From NCBI RefSeq assembly GCF_001590985.1, contig NZ_BCTX01000022.1:1-64000 (forward strand): DNA of 64,000 nucleotides, given 5' to 3'. The notes beneath the pieces are model-generated. The model ran no database searches and had not been told where the DNA came from. It saw only the letters and a list, made by a program, of their open reading frames with translations. The position numbers and the translations under genes were made by a program. Of this stretch, positions 51,363-58,767 are shown piece by piece (within the stretch, counting starts at the first letter, position 1; every line of letters begins with the position of its first letter). This DNA comes from Novosphingobium naphthalenivorans NBRC 102051. GTDB taxonomy: Bacteria; Pseudomonadota; Alphaproteobacteria; Sphingomonadales; Sphingomonadaceae.

Positions 51363-51619
51363 AGCTCGCTCTCTTCGAAGAGTTCCGACGTCAGACCGGT
51401 CAGCTTCGCGGCTTCCTTCAGCGCGGGCGAAGCCTCGATTTCCGCGCCTCCGCCGCTGCGGCGGGCCGAAACGAGAAGCTGAAGTACCGCCTGGCCGACG
51501 TGCTCGACCGCACTGCCGTCGATGCGAAGGGCGCCAGCGCCCAGCGCGGCGACAAGTTCGGGCCAGATTGCCTCGGCTGCTGCCCTGTCGCAGCGCGCTG
51601 GCAAGGTAATGCTACTCAT
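51359..51619 (-). CDS. STAS domain protein (anti-anti-sigma-like)
   Basis: An 86-residue protein consisting of a single STAS domain: LPARCDRAAAEAIWPELVAA, then ALRIDGSAVEHVGQAVLQLL, and a final helix. The residue at the usual phospho-serine position is Gly in VEHVGQAV, so phospho-regulation is doubtful. It is the first gene of the chemotaxis operon, fused to cheA by overlap, an arrangement found in some alphaproteobacterial che clusters. The start at 51619 is the first ATG with a GGGGGAAAG ribosome site. Confidence 0.88.
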   Translation of the reverse strand: MSSITLPARCDRAAAEAIWPELVAALGAGALRIDGSAVEHVGQAVLQLLVSARRSGGGAEIEASPALKEAAKLTGLTSELFEESEL

Positions 51620-51953
51620 CACTTTCCCCCGTTGATCCGGCCTTGGTAGCAAATATCCGTTCCCTGCCCGTGTGGACCGCCATCCGGAATTTCCCGCGCT
51701 TGCATCAGCGTGGAACATTCAGAGACGTTCACCGGCAGGATTCGGTTCATTCAGCCAACCTCGTTCGCTCAAATCGCCTTCCCGCACCGGATTTCCGGCG
51801 CGTGGAACGGGTCAGTGTTAGGGTAAACGGTGACAACGCGACGTTTGCTGCAAACTCAGGCGAAGTGCGTAGTGTGGTTAAGGAAATTCATCGGATGTTT
51901 AGAGGTATGTCGCAATCAGAACCCCATTAGAGGCAACAGAAGGTCCCATCCCC
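51620..51953. promoter_or_regulatory. Divergent promoter region of the che operon and cheB2
   Basis: The 334-bp gap holds the start signals of both the STAS-led operon (minus strand) and the CheB-like gene (plus strand). A perfect palindrome GTTTGC-T-GCAAAC occurs at 51843-51855, about 100 bp before the CheB-like ATG, and is the only clear operator candidate. No gene is evident. Confidence 0.5.
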
Positions 51954-53000
51954 ATGCATGACGCCCGCGTTCTGGTAGTCGACGATTCAGCCGCCATGCG
52001 CGCGCTGTTTTGCGATGTCCTGGAGCAGACCAAGAACGTTCTCGTCATCGGCACGGCAGCCAATGCGGACGAGGCACGCGACCAGATCGCGGAACTCCGG
52101 CCCAATGTGGTCACGCTTGACGTCGAAATGCCCGGCATGAGCGGAATCGAGTTCCTTGAGGAAATCATGAACACCAACCCGATGCCGGTGGTCATGCTCT
52201 CGAGCCTTACCCAGAGCGGCACGGAAACCTCGCTCAAGGCTTTCGAGCTGGGCGCGGTCGAATGCTTCCCCAAACCGCTCAAGGCCACGCCGGAGCAGTT
52301 CGCCAAGCAGGTCGGCAAGCTCGGCAAGATCGTGCTCGCCGCCGCCAACTCGAACGTGCGCGACAAGCCTCGCCATCGCGGCCCCAAGGCCGAGAGTGCT
52401 GCCGAGAGCGGTCCCGACTATTCGCCCAACGGCAAGATCGCTGCCTTCAGCACCTCGATGGGCGGCGTCGATGCGCTGACCGAAGTGCTGATGCAGTACC
52501 CCAAGAACTGCCCGCCCACGGTCATCATCCTGCAGACCGAACCGGCGCTGGCGGAAATGTTCATCACCCGCGCCGACAAGGACTGCGCCTGCTCGATCAA
52601 GGCCGCCGTCGATGGTGCCGAGCTGACGGCGGGCACCGTGCACATCGCTTTCGATCCGAACAAGCACGTGATCGTGGAGCCCGGCATTCCGGCCAAGCTG
52701 CGCTTGGTCGATCGTGATCCGGTCGAAGGCTTCCGTCCTTCGGCAACGCTGCTGTTCGGCTCGCTCTCGCGCGCCGGCATGGCCACCATCGGTGCCGTGC
52801 TGACCGGCATGGGCGAAGACGGCGCCAAGGGCCTGAGGCTGCTCAAGGCGGCGGGTTTCCGTACCCTGGCGCAGGATCGCACCACGGCCACCGTGCCGCA
52901 GGCACCGACGGCCGCGATCGAGGCTGGCGCGGTCGATTCCGAACTCAAGCTTGAAGATCTGGCCAAGGACGTGCTCGCCAACTGCGGCGCCGCCGTCTGA
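51954..53000 (+). CDS. CheB-like response regulator with defective esterase triad
   Basis: A 348-residue homologue of CheB, divergent from the che operon. The receiver domain keeps D56 (VTLDVEMPGM). In the esterase domain, S168 (FSTSMGGVDAL) and D289 (LTGMGEDGA) align with the triad, but the histidine position of VIVQHVNP reads VIILQTEP, putting Gln (Q194) where His is required. The HVPSVDALF segment of the operon CheB also becomes FRPSATLLF. Loss of the catalytic base makes methylesterase activity unlikely, so this protein may act as a receptor-binding competitor or sensor. ATG 51954 starts at MHDARVLVVDDSA with a normal response-regulator N-terminus; a terminator follows. Confidence 0.9.
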   Translation: MHDARVLVVDDSAAMRALFCDVLEQTKNVLVIGTAANADEARDQIAELRPNVVTLDVEMPGMSGIEFLEEIMNTNPMPVVMLSSLTQSGTETSLKAFELGAVECFPKPLKATPEQFAKQVGKLGKIVLAAANSNVRDKPRHRGPKAESAAESGPDYSPNGKIAAFSTSMGGVDALTEVLMQYPKNCPPTVIILQTEPALAEMFITRADKDCACSIKAAVDGAELTAGTVHIAFDPNKHVIVEPGIPAKLRLVDRDPVEGFRPSATLLFGSLSRAGMATIGAVLTGMGEDGAKGLRLLKAAGFRTLAQDRTTATVPQAPTAAIEAGAVDSELKLEDLAKDVLANCGAAV

Positions 53001-53025
53001 CAGCTTCGATCCTCGCGATAATCTG

Positions 53026-53062
53026 ACGGCCTGCCCGGAGGTTTCCGGACAGGCCGTTTTTT
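53026..53062 (+). terminator. Rho-independent terminator of the CheB-like gene
   Basis: A 14-bp stem with one mismatch, ACGGCCTGCCCGGA with TCCGGACAGGCCGT, closes a GGTT loop and runs into six T residues, starting 26 bp after the stop. Confidence 0.92.
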
Positions 53063-53112
53063 CGTGCGGATGGCAGGGGAAAGTCTTCCCGTCCGGAAGA
53101 ACCGCGCCGGGA

Positions 53113-54678
53113 TCAGTGGCCCGATGCGGCTTTCACGTCCTTGGCGGGACGCGGCGCCAGCCAGATGGTCATCGCCGCCGCGAACAGCGCCACGCCGGAC
53201 AGGGCGAAGATCTCCGTCGTGCCGAGCGCCATGCCCTGGGCCTCCACCAACTGGGAAATCACGCTGCGCGCCTGCTCGGCGGAAAAGCCCTGGTTCTGGA
53301 GCGTATCCGAGACGGCCTGCGCGCCATTGAGGTTCCCCGCGAGGATCGCCGTCTTTTCCCGCGACGCATCATGCCACATCGTCGTGACCAGCGCCGTCGC
53401 GACCGCGCCTGCCAGCGTGCGGCCGAAGTTGGAGATACCGGCCGCCGAAGCGGTCTCTTCCGGGTCCACCGAAGCCAGGCCGATCGTCGTGAGCGGCACG
53501 ATCATCATGGCCATCCCCGCCCCCTGCAACAGTTGCGGCAGGATCACGGTGGCGAACGTCACGTCGGTCGACCAGCCCGCGCGCATGAGCGAGCAGACGC
53601 CAAGCCACGAGATGCCCATGAAAACGATCAGGCGCGGGTCCAGCTTCTTCATCATGCCGGGAACCAGGGGCGACACGATCAGCGCCAGCACACCGCTGAA
53701 CGCCATCGCATGGCCGGCCATCGTCGCGGTATATCCCATCGAGAGCTGCAACCATTGCGGCAGGATCACGATCGAGGCGAAGTAAGTGCCGAAAGCGATC
53801 GTGAGCGATGCCGTCGACGCGGAAAAGCCCCGGTGCCGGAACACGCTGAGATCGACGACGGGATGCTTCTCGGTCAGTTCCCAGATCACGAACACCGCGA
53901 AGAACACCGCCGCGACACAGGCCATCACGACGATCCGCGTCGAATTGAACCAGTCCTCGTCACGGCCGAGATCGAGCATCATCTGGAAGGCCCCGACCCA
54001 GATCACCAGCAGCAGCAGACCGATGCGGTCGATCGGCACCTTGCGGGTCGGCGTCTCGGCATCGCGCAGAAGCGCCAGCACGCCGAAGAAGATCAGCACG
54101 ACGATCGGCACGTTGATGAAGAAGATCCATTCCCAGGACCAGTTGTCCGAGATGTAGCCGCCCAGGATCGGCCCCGCGATCGGCGCCGTGACGACCGTCA
54201 TCGCCCACATCGCCATCGCCTTGGGCTGCGCCTCTTTCGGGAAGATGCGCATCATCAGGGTCTGGGTCAGCGGCATCAGCGGGCCGCCGCAGAAGCCCTG
54301 CCCCAGACGGAACACGACCAGCGCGGACAAAGTCCCGGAAAGACCGCAAAGGGCGGAGAACACGCCAAAGCCGGCCAGCGAGAGCAGGAACACGCGAAGC
54401 GTGCCGAAACGCTGGGCCAGCCAGCCGGTCAGCGGCACGCAAATCGCCTCGGCCACGGCATAGGAGGTGATGACCCAGGTGCCGCTCGTGACCGAGACGG
54501 CAAGACCGCCGGAAATGTGCGGGACCGAGACGTTGGCGATCGTCGTGTCGAGCACGACGATGAAGTTCGCCATCGCCAGGACGAAGCCGGCCAGCGCGAG
54601 GCGCACGCCGGTCAGCGGCTTGGCCCCGTTCGCCTTGCCGTTCCCTCCGTCCGCCGGCGCTGCTGCAGCGCTAGCCAT
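53113..54678 (-). CDS. emrB: DHA2 family MFS permease, EmrB-type
   Basis: A 521-residue, 14-helix inner-membrane permease. Motifs: NFIVVLDTTIANVSVPHISG (D1), GWLAQRFGTLRVFLL (A) and FRLGQGFCGGPLMPLTQT (B), with GPILGGYISDNWSWEWIF (C). Together with the membrane-fusion protein and NodT outer-membrane channel of the same operon it forms a tripartite drug or fatty-acid efflux pump. The start codon shares one base with the stop of the EmrA gene. The TetR gene at 57376 likely represses the operon. Confidence 0.93.
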   Translation of the reverse strand: MASAAAAPADGGNGKANGAKPLTGVRLALAGFVLAMANFIVVLDTTIANVSVPHISGGLAVSVTSGTWVITSYAVAEAICVPLTGWLAQRFGTLRVFLLSLAGFGVFSALCGLSGTLSALVVFRLGQGFCGGPLMPLTQTLMMRIFPKEAQPKAMAMWAMTVVTAPIAGPILGGYISDNWSWEWIFFINVPIVVLIFFGVLALLRDAETPTRKVPIDRIGLLLLVIWVGAFQMMLDLGRDEDWFNSTRIVVMACVAAVFFAVFVIWELTEKHPVVDLSVFRHRGFSASTASLTIAFGTYFASIVILPQWLQLSMGYTATMAGHAMAFSGVLALIVSPLVPGMMKKLDPRLIVFMGISWLGVCSLMRAGWSTDVTFATVILPQLLQGAGMAMMIVPLTTIGLASVDPEETASAAGISNFGRTLAGAVATALVTTMWHDASREKTAILAGNLNGAQAVSDTLQNQGFSAEQARSVISQLVEAQGMALGTTEIFALSGVALFAAAMTIWLAPRPAKDVKAASGH

Positions 54679-55844
54679 CAGTCGTTGCTCTTCAGCTCGA
54701 TCTTCGCATCCATCGACAGACCGATGCGCAGCGGGTGCTCCTTGAGCTCCTTGGGATCAAGCTCGATGCGCACCGGCAGGCGCTGCACCACCTTGATCCA
54801 GTTGCCCGTCGCGTTCTGCGCCGGGATCAGCGAGAACGCCGCGCCAGTGCCGCCCGAGAAGCCGACCACCTTGCCGTGGAATACGACATCGTCGCCATAG
54901 AAGTCCGAAGTCAGTTCGGCCTTCTGGCCGCTGCGGACCTTGCCGAGCTGGTCTTCCTTGAAATTGGCATCGACATAGAGCTCGCCCACCGGAACGATGG
55001 CCATGGCCACCTTGCCGTTCTCCACCTTCTGTCCGACCTGGATCGTGCGCTTGGCGATGATCCCGTCGATCGGCGCGCGAATGATCGTGCGCTTGAGATC
55101 GAGTTCGGCAGTGGCCAGCCGGCTCATCGCCAGCAGCACTTCCGGCGCGGTATCGACACTGGTGCCGCGCGTGAGCGCGAGGGCCGCCTCTTCCTGCCTG
55201 CGCGCACTGATCGCGTTGGAACGGGCCGAAGCCAGCCCGGCCTGAGCCTCCTGCGCAGCGGCTTTCGCCGTTGCCAGCGCCTCGCGCGCCGCGGTGATGT
55301 CCTCGGCCGAAACCGCGCCGGTCCCTGCCAGCGCCGCGCGGCGGTCATAGTCGGTCTGCGCCTTGGCCAGCGCGGCCTGGGCGGAGGCGACTTTGGCCTG
55401 CGCCGCCCCGATCTGGGTTTCGCTGGCATCCGCGGCCGCGCCGAGCGCCGTATCGTTCGCCCGCGACTGTCCGTAGCGGCGGCGGGCATATTCCAGCCCC
55501 GCACGCGCTTCGGCCAGGGCGATGCGCTGATCGGAATCGTCGATGCGGAACAGGATCTGCCCACGCCGGACCGGCTGGGTATCCGTGACCATCACATCGA
55601 CCACTTTGCCCGACGTCAGCGGCGTCACTTCGGCCATTTCGCCGGCGACATAGGCATTGTCGGTCGAGACCGACCGGCCGCCGAGGATAATGTCGTAGAG
55701 GAAATAGAGCCCGACGACGACGGCCAGACCGATCGCCAGCCAGACCAGCATGGGCCGCCGGTTGTTCCGGTGAATCACGCTTCCCGAACCGTCAGCGTAC
55801 GCGTTCTCGCCATCCGCAGGCTGATCCTGCACATCTTCACTCAT
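54678..55844 (-). CDS. emrA: HlyD/EmrA family periplasmic adaptor
   Basis: A 388-residue membrane fusion protein. It has a single N-terminal membrane helix (about 33-52, MLVWLAIGLAVVVGLYFLYD), a barrel-lipoyl region with DNAYVAGEMAEVTPLTSGKV, a long alpha-hairpin (about 105-240) rich in Ala and Gln, then IDGIIAKRTIQVGQKVENGK. It bridges the inner permease to the outer membrane channel. Start and stop are abutted with the genes on either side. Confidence 0.94.
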   Translation of the reverse strand: MSEDVQDQPADGENAYADGSGSVIHRNNRRPMLVWLAIGLAVVVGLYFLYDIILGGRSVSTDNAYVAGEMAEVTPLTSGKVVDVMVTDTQPVRRGQILFRIDDSDQRIALAEARAGLEYARRRYGQSRANDTALGAAADASETQIGAAQAKVASAQAALAKAQTDYDRRAALAGTGAVSAEDITAAREALATAKAAAQEAQAGLASARSNAISARRQEEAALALTRGTSVDTAPEVLLAMSRLATAELDLKRTIIRAPIDGIIAKRTIQVGQKVENGKVAMAIVPVGELYVDANFKEDQLGKVRSGQKAELTSDFYGDDVVFHGKVVGFSGGTGAAFSLIPAQNATGNWIKVVQRLPVRIELDPKELKEHPLRIGLSMDAKIELKSND

Positions 55845-57310
55845 TATTCGGGAGCCTTTTCACTGGAATTGTCGCCGAACCCGCCGCCCAGCGCGCGCTT
55901 GAGCGCGACTTCCTGGGCCAGGGTGCGGAAATGGGCATCGACCGCGGTCTCGCGGGCCTGCAAGGCGGCGGTCTGCGCGGTCAGGGCATCGAGGTAGCCG
56001 GAAAGCCCCCCGCGATAGCGCTTCATGGCAAGATCGTAAGCGGCGGCGGACGTCGAGGCGGCCTCCGCCGCATCACGTTCCTGACGCCCGGCCGCATCGC
56101 GGCTGGCCAGGGCATCGGCAACGTCCTGCAAGGCGCCGATGACGGTTTCGTTGTAACTGGCCACCGCTTCGTCATAGGCACCGCGCGCCTGGCGGAAATT
56201 GCCCTTGAGCTGGCCGCCCCGGAAGATCGGGAGGCTCAGCGCGCCGCCGGCATTGCCATACGTCGAACCGCTGTCGATCAGATTGGAAATGCCAAGCGAG
56301 CTCAGCCCGATCAGCCCGGACAGCGAAATGTCCGGAAGGAACGCAGCCTTGGCCACATCGATCCGGGATGCCGCCGCTTCGGCCCGCAGGCGGGCGGCGG
56401 CAACGTCCGGACGGCGCCCGGCGAGCGCGATGCCGGCATCGGCCGGAACGGGCGTTTCGGGCAGCGAGTCCAGCGCAGGCGGCGTGATCGACAGCCCCCG
56501 GTCCGGTCCGGCACCGAGCAGCGCGGCCAAGGCATGGCGGCGCAGCAGCACCTGTTCATCATTGGCCGAAAGCGCAGCCCGCGCCGAAGCCGCCGCCGCT
56601 TCGGACTGGCGCAGCGGCACAGCGCTGTCGAGCCCCTGCCGGGCCCGCTGGCCGGTCAGGTCCACCATCTCCGCGCGCGCCTTGCTCGCTTCGGCCAGCG
56701 CCTGGCCGCGCGCGATCAGGCGGGCCAGATCGAAATAGGAGGACACCACATTGCTGGAGAGCATCAGTTCCGCCTGCCGGGCATCGGCCACGGCAGCCTC
56801 GGTCTCGGACGTGGCGGCGGCCAGCGCCTTGCGGTTCTTGCCCCACAAGTCGAGATCGAAATCCCCCGTGAGCGCCAGCGTGCCCGTGCTTTTCCAGCCC
56901 TTGGGCACATAGGCCTTGGGCATACCCTTGTTATAGCTCTGCTTGGTAAAACCGCCCGAAGCCTCCCCCCCGATCGAGGGCAGCGTGGCCGCGCCGGCCA
57001 CTTCGGCGGCACCCCGCGCCTGCCGGATGCGCGCCTCGGCCATGGCGACACTGGTCGAACCGGCCAGAGCCTCTTCGACCAGCGCATTCAGCTGCGGGTC
57101 GCCATAGACGGTCCACCACTGCTGGCGCGGCCATGTCCGCTCCGATGCCTGCGTGGCGCTCGCAGATGCCAGCGATTGCGCCGACGCCAGCGCGGCGGGC
57201 GCGTTCATCTGCGGACGGGGACCAAGATCTGGTGCGGCGCAGGCTGAAAGGGTAAGCGCGACAGCCAGCAGCGATACCGCCGCGACTCGCGAATAGGTTT
57301 GCATACTCAT
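55844..57310 (-). CDS. NodT family outer-membrane efflux channel
   Basis: A 488-residue TolC-like protein with a lipobox at LAVALTLSACAAPD near residue 21, so an outer-membrane lipoprotein of the NodT type. Typical segments are QWWTVYGDPQLNALVEEAL, FDLDLWGKNRKALAAA and a C-terminal LPIFRGGQLKGN. I chose the ATG at 57310; an ATG two codons further on and a TTG upstream are alternatives, and no strong ribosome site is visible. It is the first gene of the operon. The upstream region contains the TetR operator. Confidence 0.92.
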   Translation of the reverse strand: MSMQTYSRVAAVSLLAVALTLSACAAPDLGPRPQMNAPAALASAQSLASASATQASERTWPRQQWWTVYGDPQLNALVEEALAGSTSVAMAEARIRQARGAAEVAGAATLPSIGGEASGGFTKQSYNKGMPKAYVPKGWKSTGTLALTGDFDLDLWGKNRKALAAATSETEAAVADARQAELMLSSNVVSSYFDLARLIARGQALAEASKARAEMVDLTGQRARQGLDSAVPLRQSEAAAASARAALSANDEQVLLRRHALAALLGAGPDRGLSITPPALDSLPETPVPADAGIALAGRRPDVAAARLRAEAAASRIDVAKAAFLPDISLSGLIGLSSLGISNLIDSGSTYGNAGGALSLPIFRGGQLKGNFRQARGAYDEAVASYNETVIGALQDVADALASRDAAGRQERDAAEAASTSAAAYDLAMKRYRGGLSGYLDALTAQTAALQARETAVDAHFRTLAQEVALKRALGGGFGDNSSEKAPE

Positions 57311-57356
57311 CAGTACAAATTTATCGAGAGACCTCTTGCAGGTGTCAATCAAAAAG

Positions 57357-57372
57357 TGTACTTAGTAGTACA
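57357..57372. promoter_or_regulatory. TetR-type operator in the efflux operon promoter
   Basis: TGTACT-TAGT-AGTACA is a perfect 6-bp inverted repeat with a 4-nt spacer, three bases before the ATG of the TetR gene. A further half-site AGTACA is present at 57312-57317, right at the NodT gene start. The position fits repression of both divergent genes. Confidence 0.65.
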
Positions 57373-57375
57373 GGT

Positions 57376-57993
57376 ATGACAAACCCGATAGGCAAGAGAG
57401 AGCTGAACAAGGCTCGCAAGCGGGCCGAGATCGTGGACATCGCGACGCGCTCATTTTTCGAGCACGGTTATGCTGCCACCAGCATGTCGGCCATCGCAGA
57501 AGAATTGGGCGGGTCGAAAGCCACGCTGTGGGCGCACTTCGCCTCCAAGCAGGATCTGTTTGCCGCCGTGATCGACCTGCAGGTCGACAGCTTCTCGCAG
57601 GATATTGACGAAGTGCTCACCAGCCAGACCTATTCGGTTCCGGCGCTGAGGCGCGCCTGCGCGCGCTTTCTGGAATGCCTGCTGCGCGAAAACGCCATTC
57701 GCCTGTTCCGCCTCGTGGTCAGTGAAGGCGGGCGTTTTCCCGAGATCAAGGAAATGTTCTATTCGCGCGGCCCAGTCAAATTGCGCAAATGCGTGATCGA
57801 ATTCTTTGCCACCCGCGTCTCGGAAGCCCGCGCCACCGAACTGAGCCGGCTGATGATCGCGATGATAACCGGCTTCCGGTCTGACATCCTGCTGCGCCCC
57901 AGCTCTCCTTCCATGGCGGAACGGGAAGCCTTCGTGGACAGTCTGGTCGAAATGATTACCCGCGGCATCCCCGACCAGCCGACCCCGTCCTGA
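57376..57993 (+). CDS. TetR/AcrR family regulator of the efflux operon
   Basis: A 205-residue regulator. The HTH domain is IATRSFFEHGYAATSMSAIA and SKATLWAHFASKQDLFAAVI; the C-terminal ligand-binding domain resembles the AefR/TetR_C_7 group. It is divergent from the tripartite efflux operon with a palindromic operator between. The ATG at 57376 lies directly after that palindrome, so bound protein would also block its own translation start region. The stop is five bases before the stop of the next, convergent TetR gene. Confidence 0.93.
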   Translation: MTNPIGKRELNKARKRAEIVDIATRSFFEHGYAATSMSAIAEELGGSKATLWAHFASKQDLFAAVIDLQVDSFSQDIDEVLTSQTYSVPALRRACARFLECLLRENAIRLFRLVVSEGGRFPEIKEMFYSRGPVKLRKCVIEFFATRVSEARATELSRLMIAMITGFRSDILLRPSSPSMAEREAFVDSLVEMITRGIPDQPTPS

Positions 57994-57997
57994 AGCA

Positions 57998-58591
57998 TTA
58001 GGCTGTAAACCGCGCCAGCGCATCGGCAACGCGCGCCTTGGCAGCGCCCAGCGGATCTTCCTCCCCGAGCATCGCGAACGTGCCGTTGAGCGCGAAGAAG
58101 CAGTGCCCGTGCACGCTCGCCAGCAGCGAGCGCGCCAGCGGCAAAGCATCACCCTGCGCATCCGGCGGCAGCACGGCGGCGATTTCCCGCACGATCACCC
58201 CCGTGATGGCCGCCACCTTTTCCCGATAGTCCTCTGAAGGCTGCGTCCCTTCGGGCAGGCGGAAGTCGTAAAGCGCCGTCCAGGCATGGCGCTGCCCCAG
58301 CGCGAAATCGAAATAGGCCTCGATCGCGGCATCGAGACGCCCCTCTTCCCGCCCGGCCAGCCGCTCTTCCAGAAACGCCAGCCACAAGTCGAGCGTGCGG
58401 CCGTTGAGCGCCAGCAGCAGCGCGTCATAGGAGCCGAAGACATTATAGAGGGTGCCGATCGAGTAGCCGATCCGCTTGGCCACCTCGCGCGCGGAGAAGC
58501 GGGCAAATCCCACCTCCGAGAGCTGCCGGTGCCCTTCTTCCAGTATCAGCGCGCGCAATTCCTCGCGCGAATGGTCCGAACGCCGTCCCAT
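57998..58591 (-). CDS. TetR/AcrR family regulator of the acyltransferase fusion gene
   Basis: A 197-residue regulator with HTH residues GHRQLSEVGFARFSAREVAK and GYSIGTLYNVFGSYDAL and a C-terminal domain with a WTALYDFRLPEG segment (WHG-type TetR_C). The ATG at 58591 starts MGRRSDHSREELR; the earlier in-frame codons run through the operator and are not likely. It faces the LplT-Aas fusion gene across a 176-bp region with two tandem palindromes. Confidence 0.92.
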   Translation of the reverse strand: MGRRSDHSREELRALILEEGHRQLSEVGFARFSAREVAKRIGYSIGTLYNVFGSYDALLLALNGRTLDLWLAFLEERLAGREEGRLDAAIEAYFDFALGQRHAWTALYDFRLPEGTQPSEDYREKVAAITGVIVREIAAVLPPDAQGDALPLARSLLASVHGHCFFALNGTFAMLGEEDPLGAAKARVADALARFTA

Positions 58592-58641
58592 ATCTGCAAA
58601 CCCATCGCTTTTTGTGTGCTTGCCCACGCTTTCGCAAATTA

Positions 58642-58681
58642 ATTGAACGATGTCCAATTTTATAATTGAACAGTGTTTAAT
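58642..58681. promoter_or_regulatory. Two tandem near-palindromic TetR operators
   Basis: ATTGAAC-GAT-GTCCAAT (58642-58658) and ATTGAAC-AGT-GTTTAAT (58665-58681) are 17-bp inverted repeats, each with one mismatch, whose centres are 23 bp apart. They lie in the A+T-rich divergent region between the TetR gene and the acyltransferase fusion. Confidence 0.72.
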
Positions 58682-58767
58682 TTCGTGAGACACCACGCTC
58701 ACACCAGCGAGTCGCCATGCGGCAGGTTGGCAGCTAGAGCTTTCAGATCAGGAAACGGGGAAACGGC

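Noticed and set aside
49101..51482. 793-codon plus-strand frame opposite cheA
   Set aside because: Antisense shadow of a real kinase gene with clear HPt and HATPase motifs; composition is non-natural (Arg/Asp/Gly runs).
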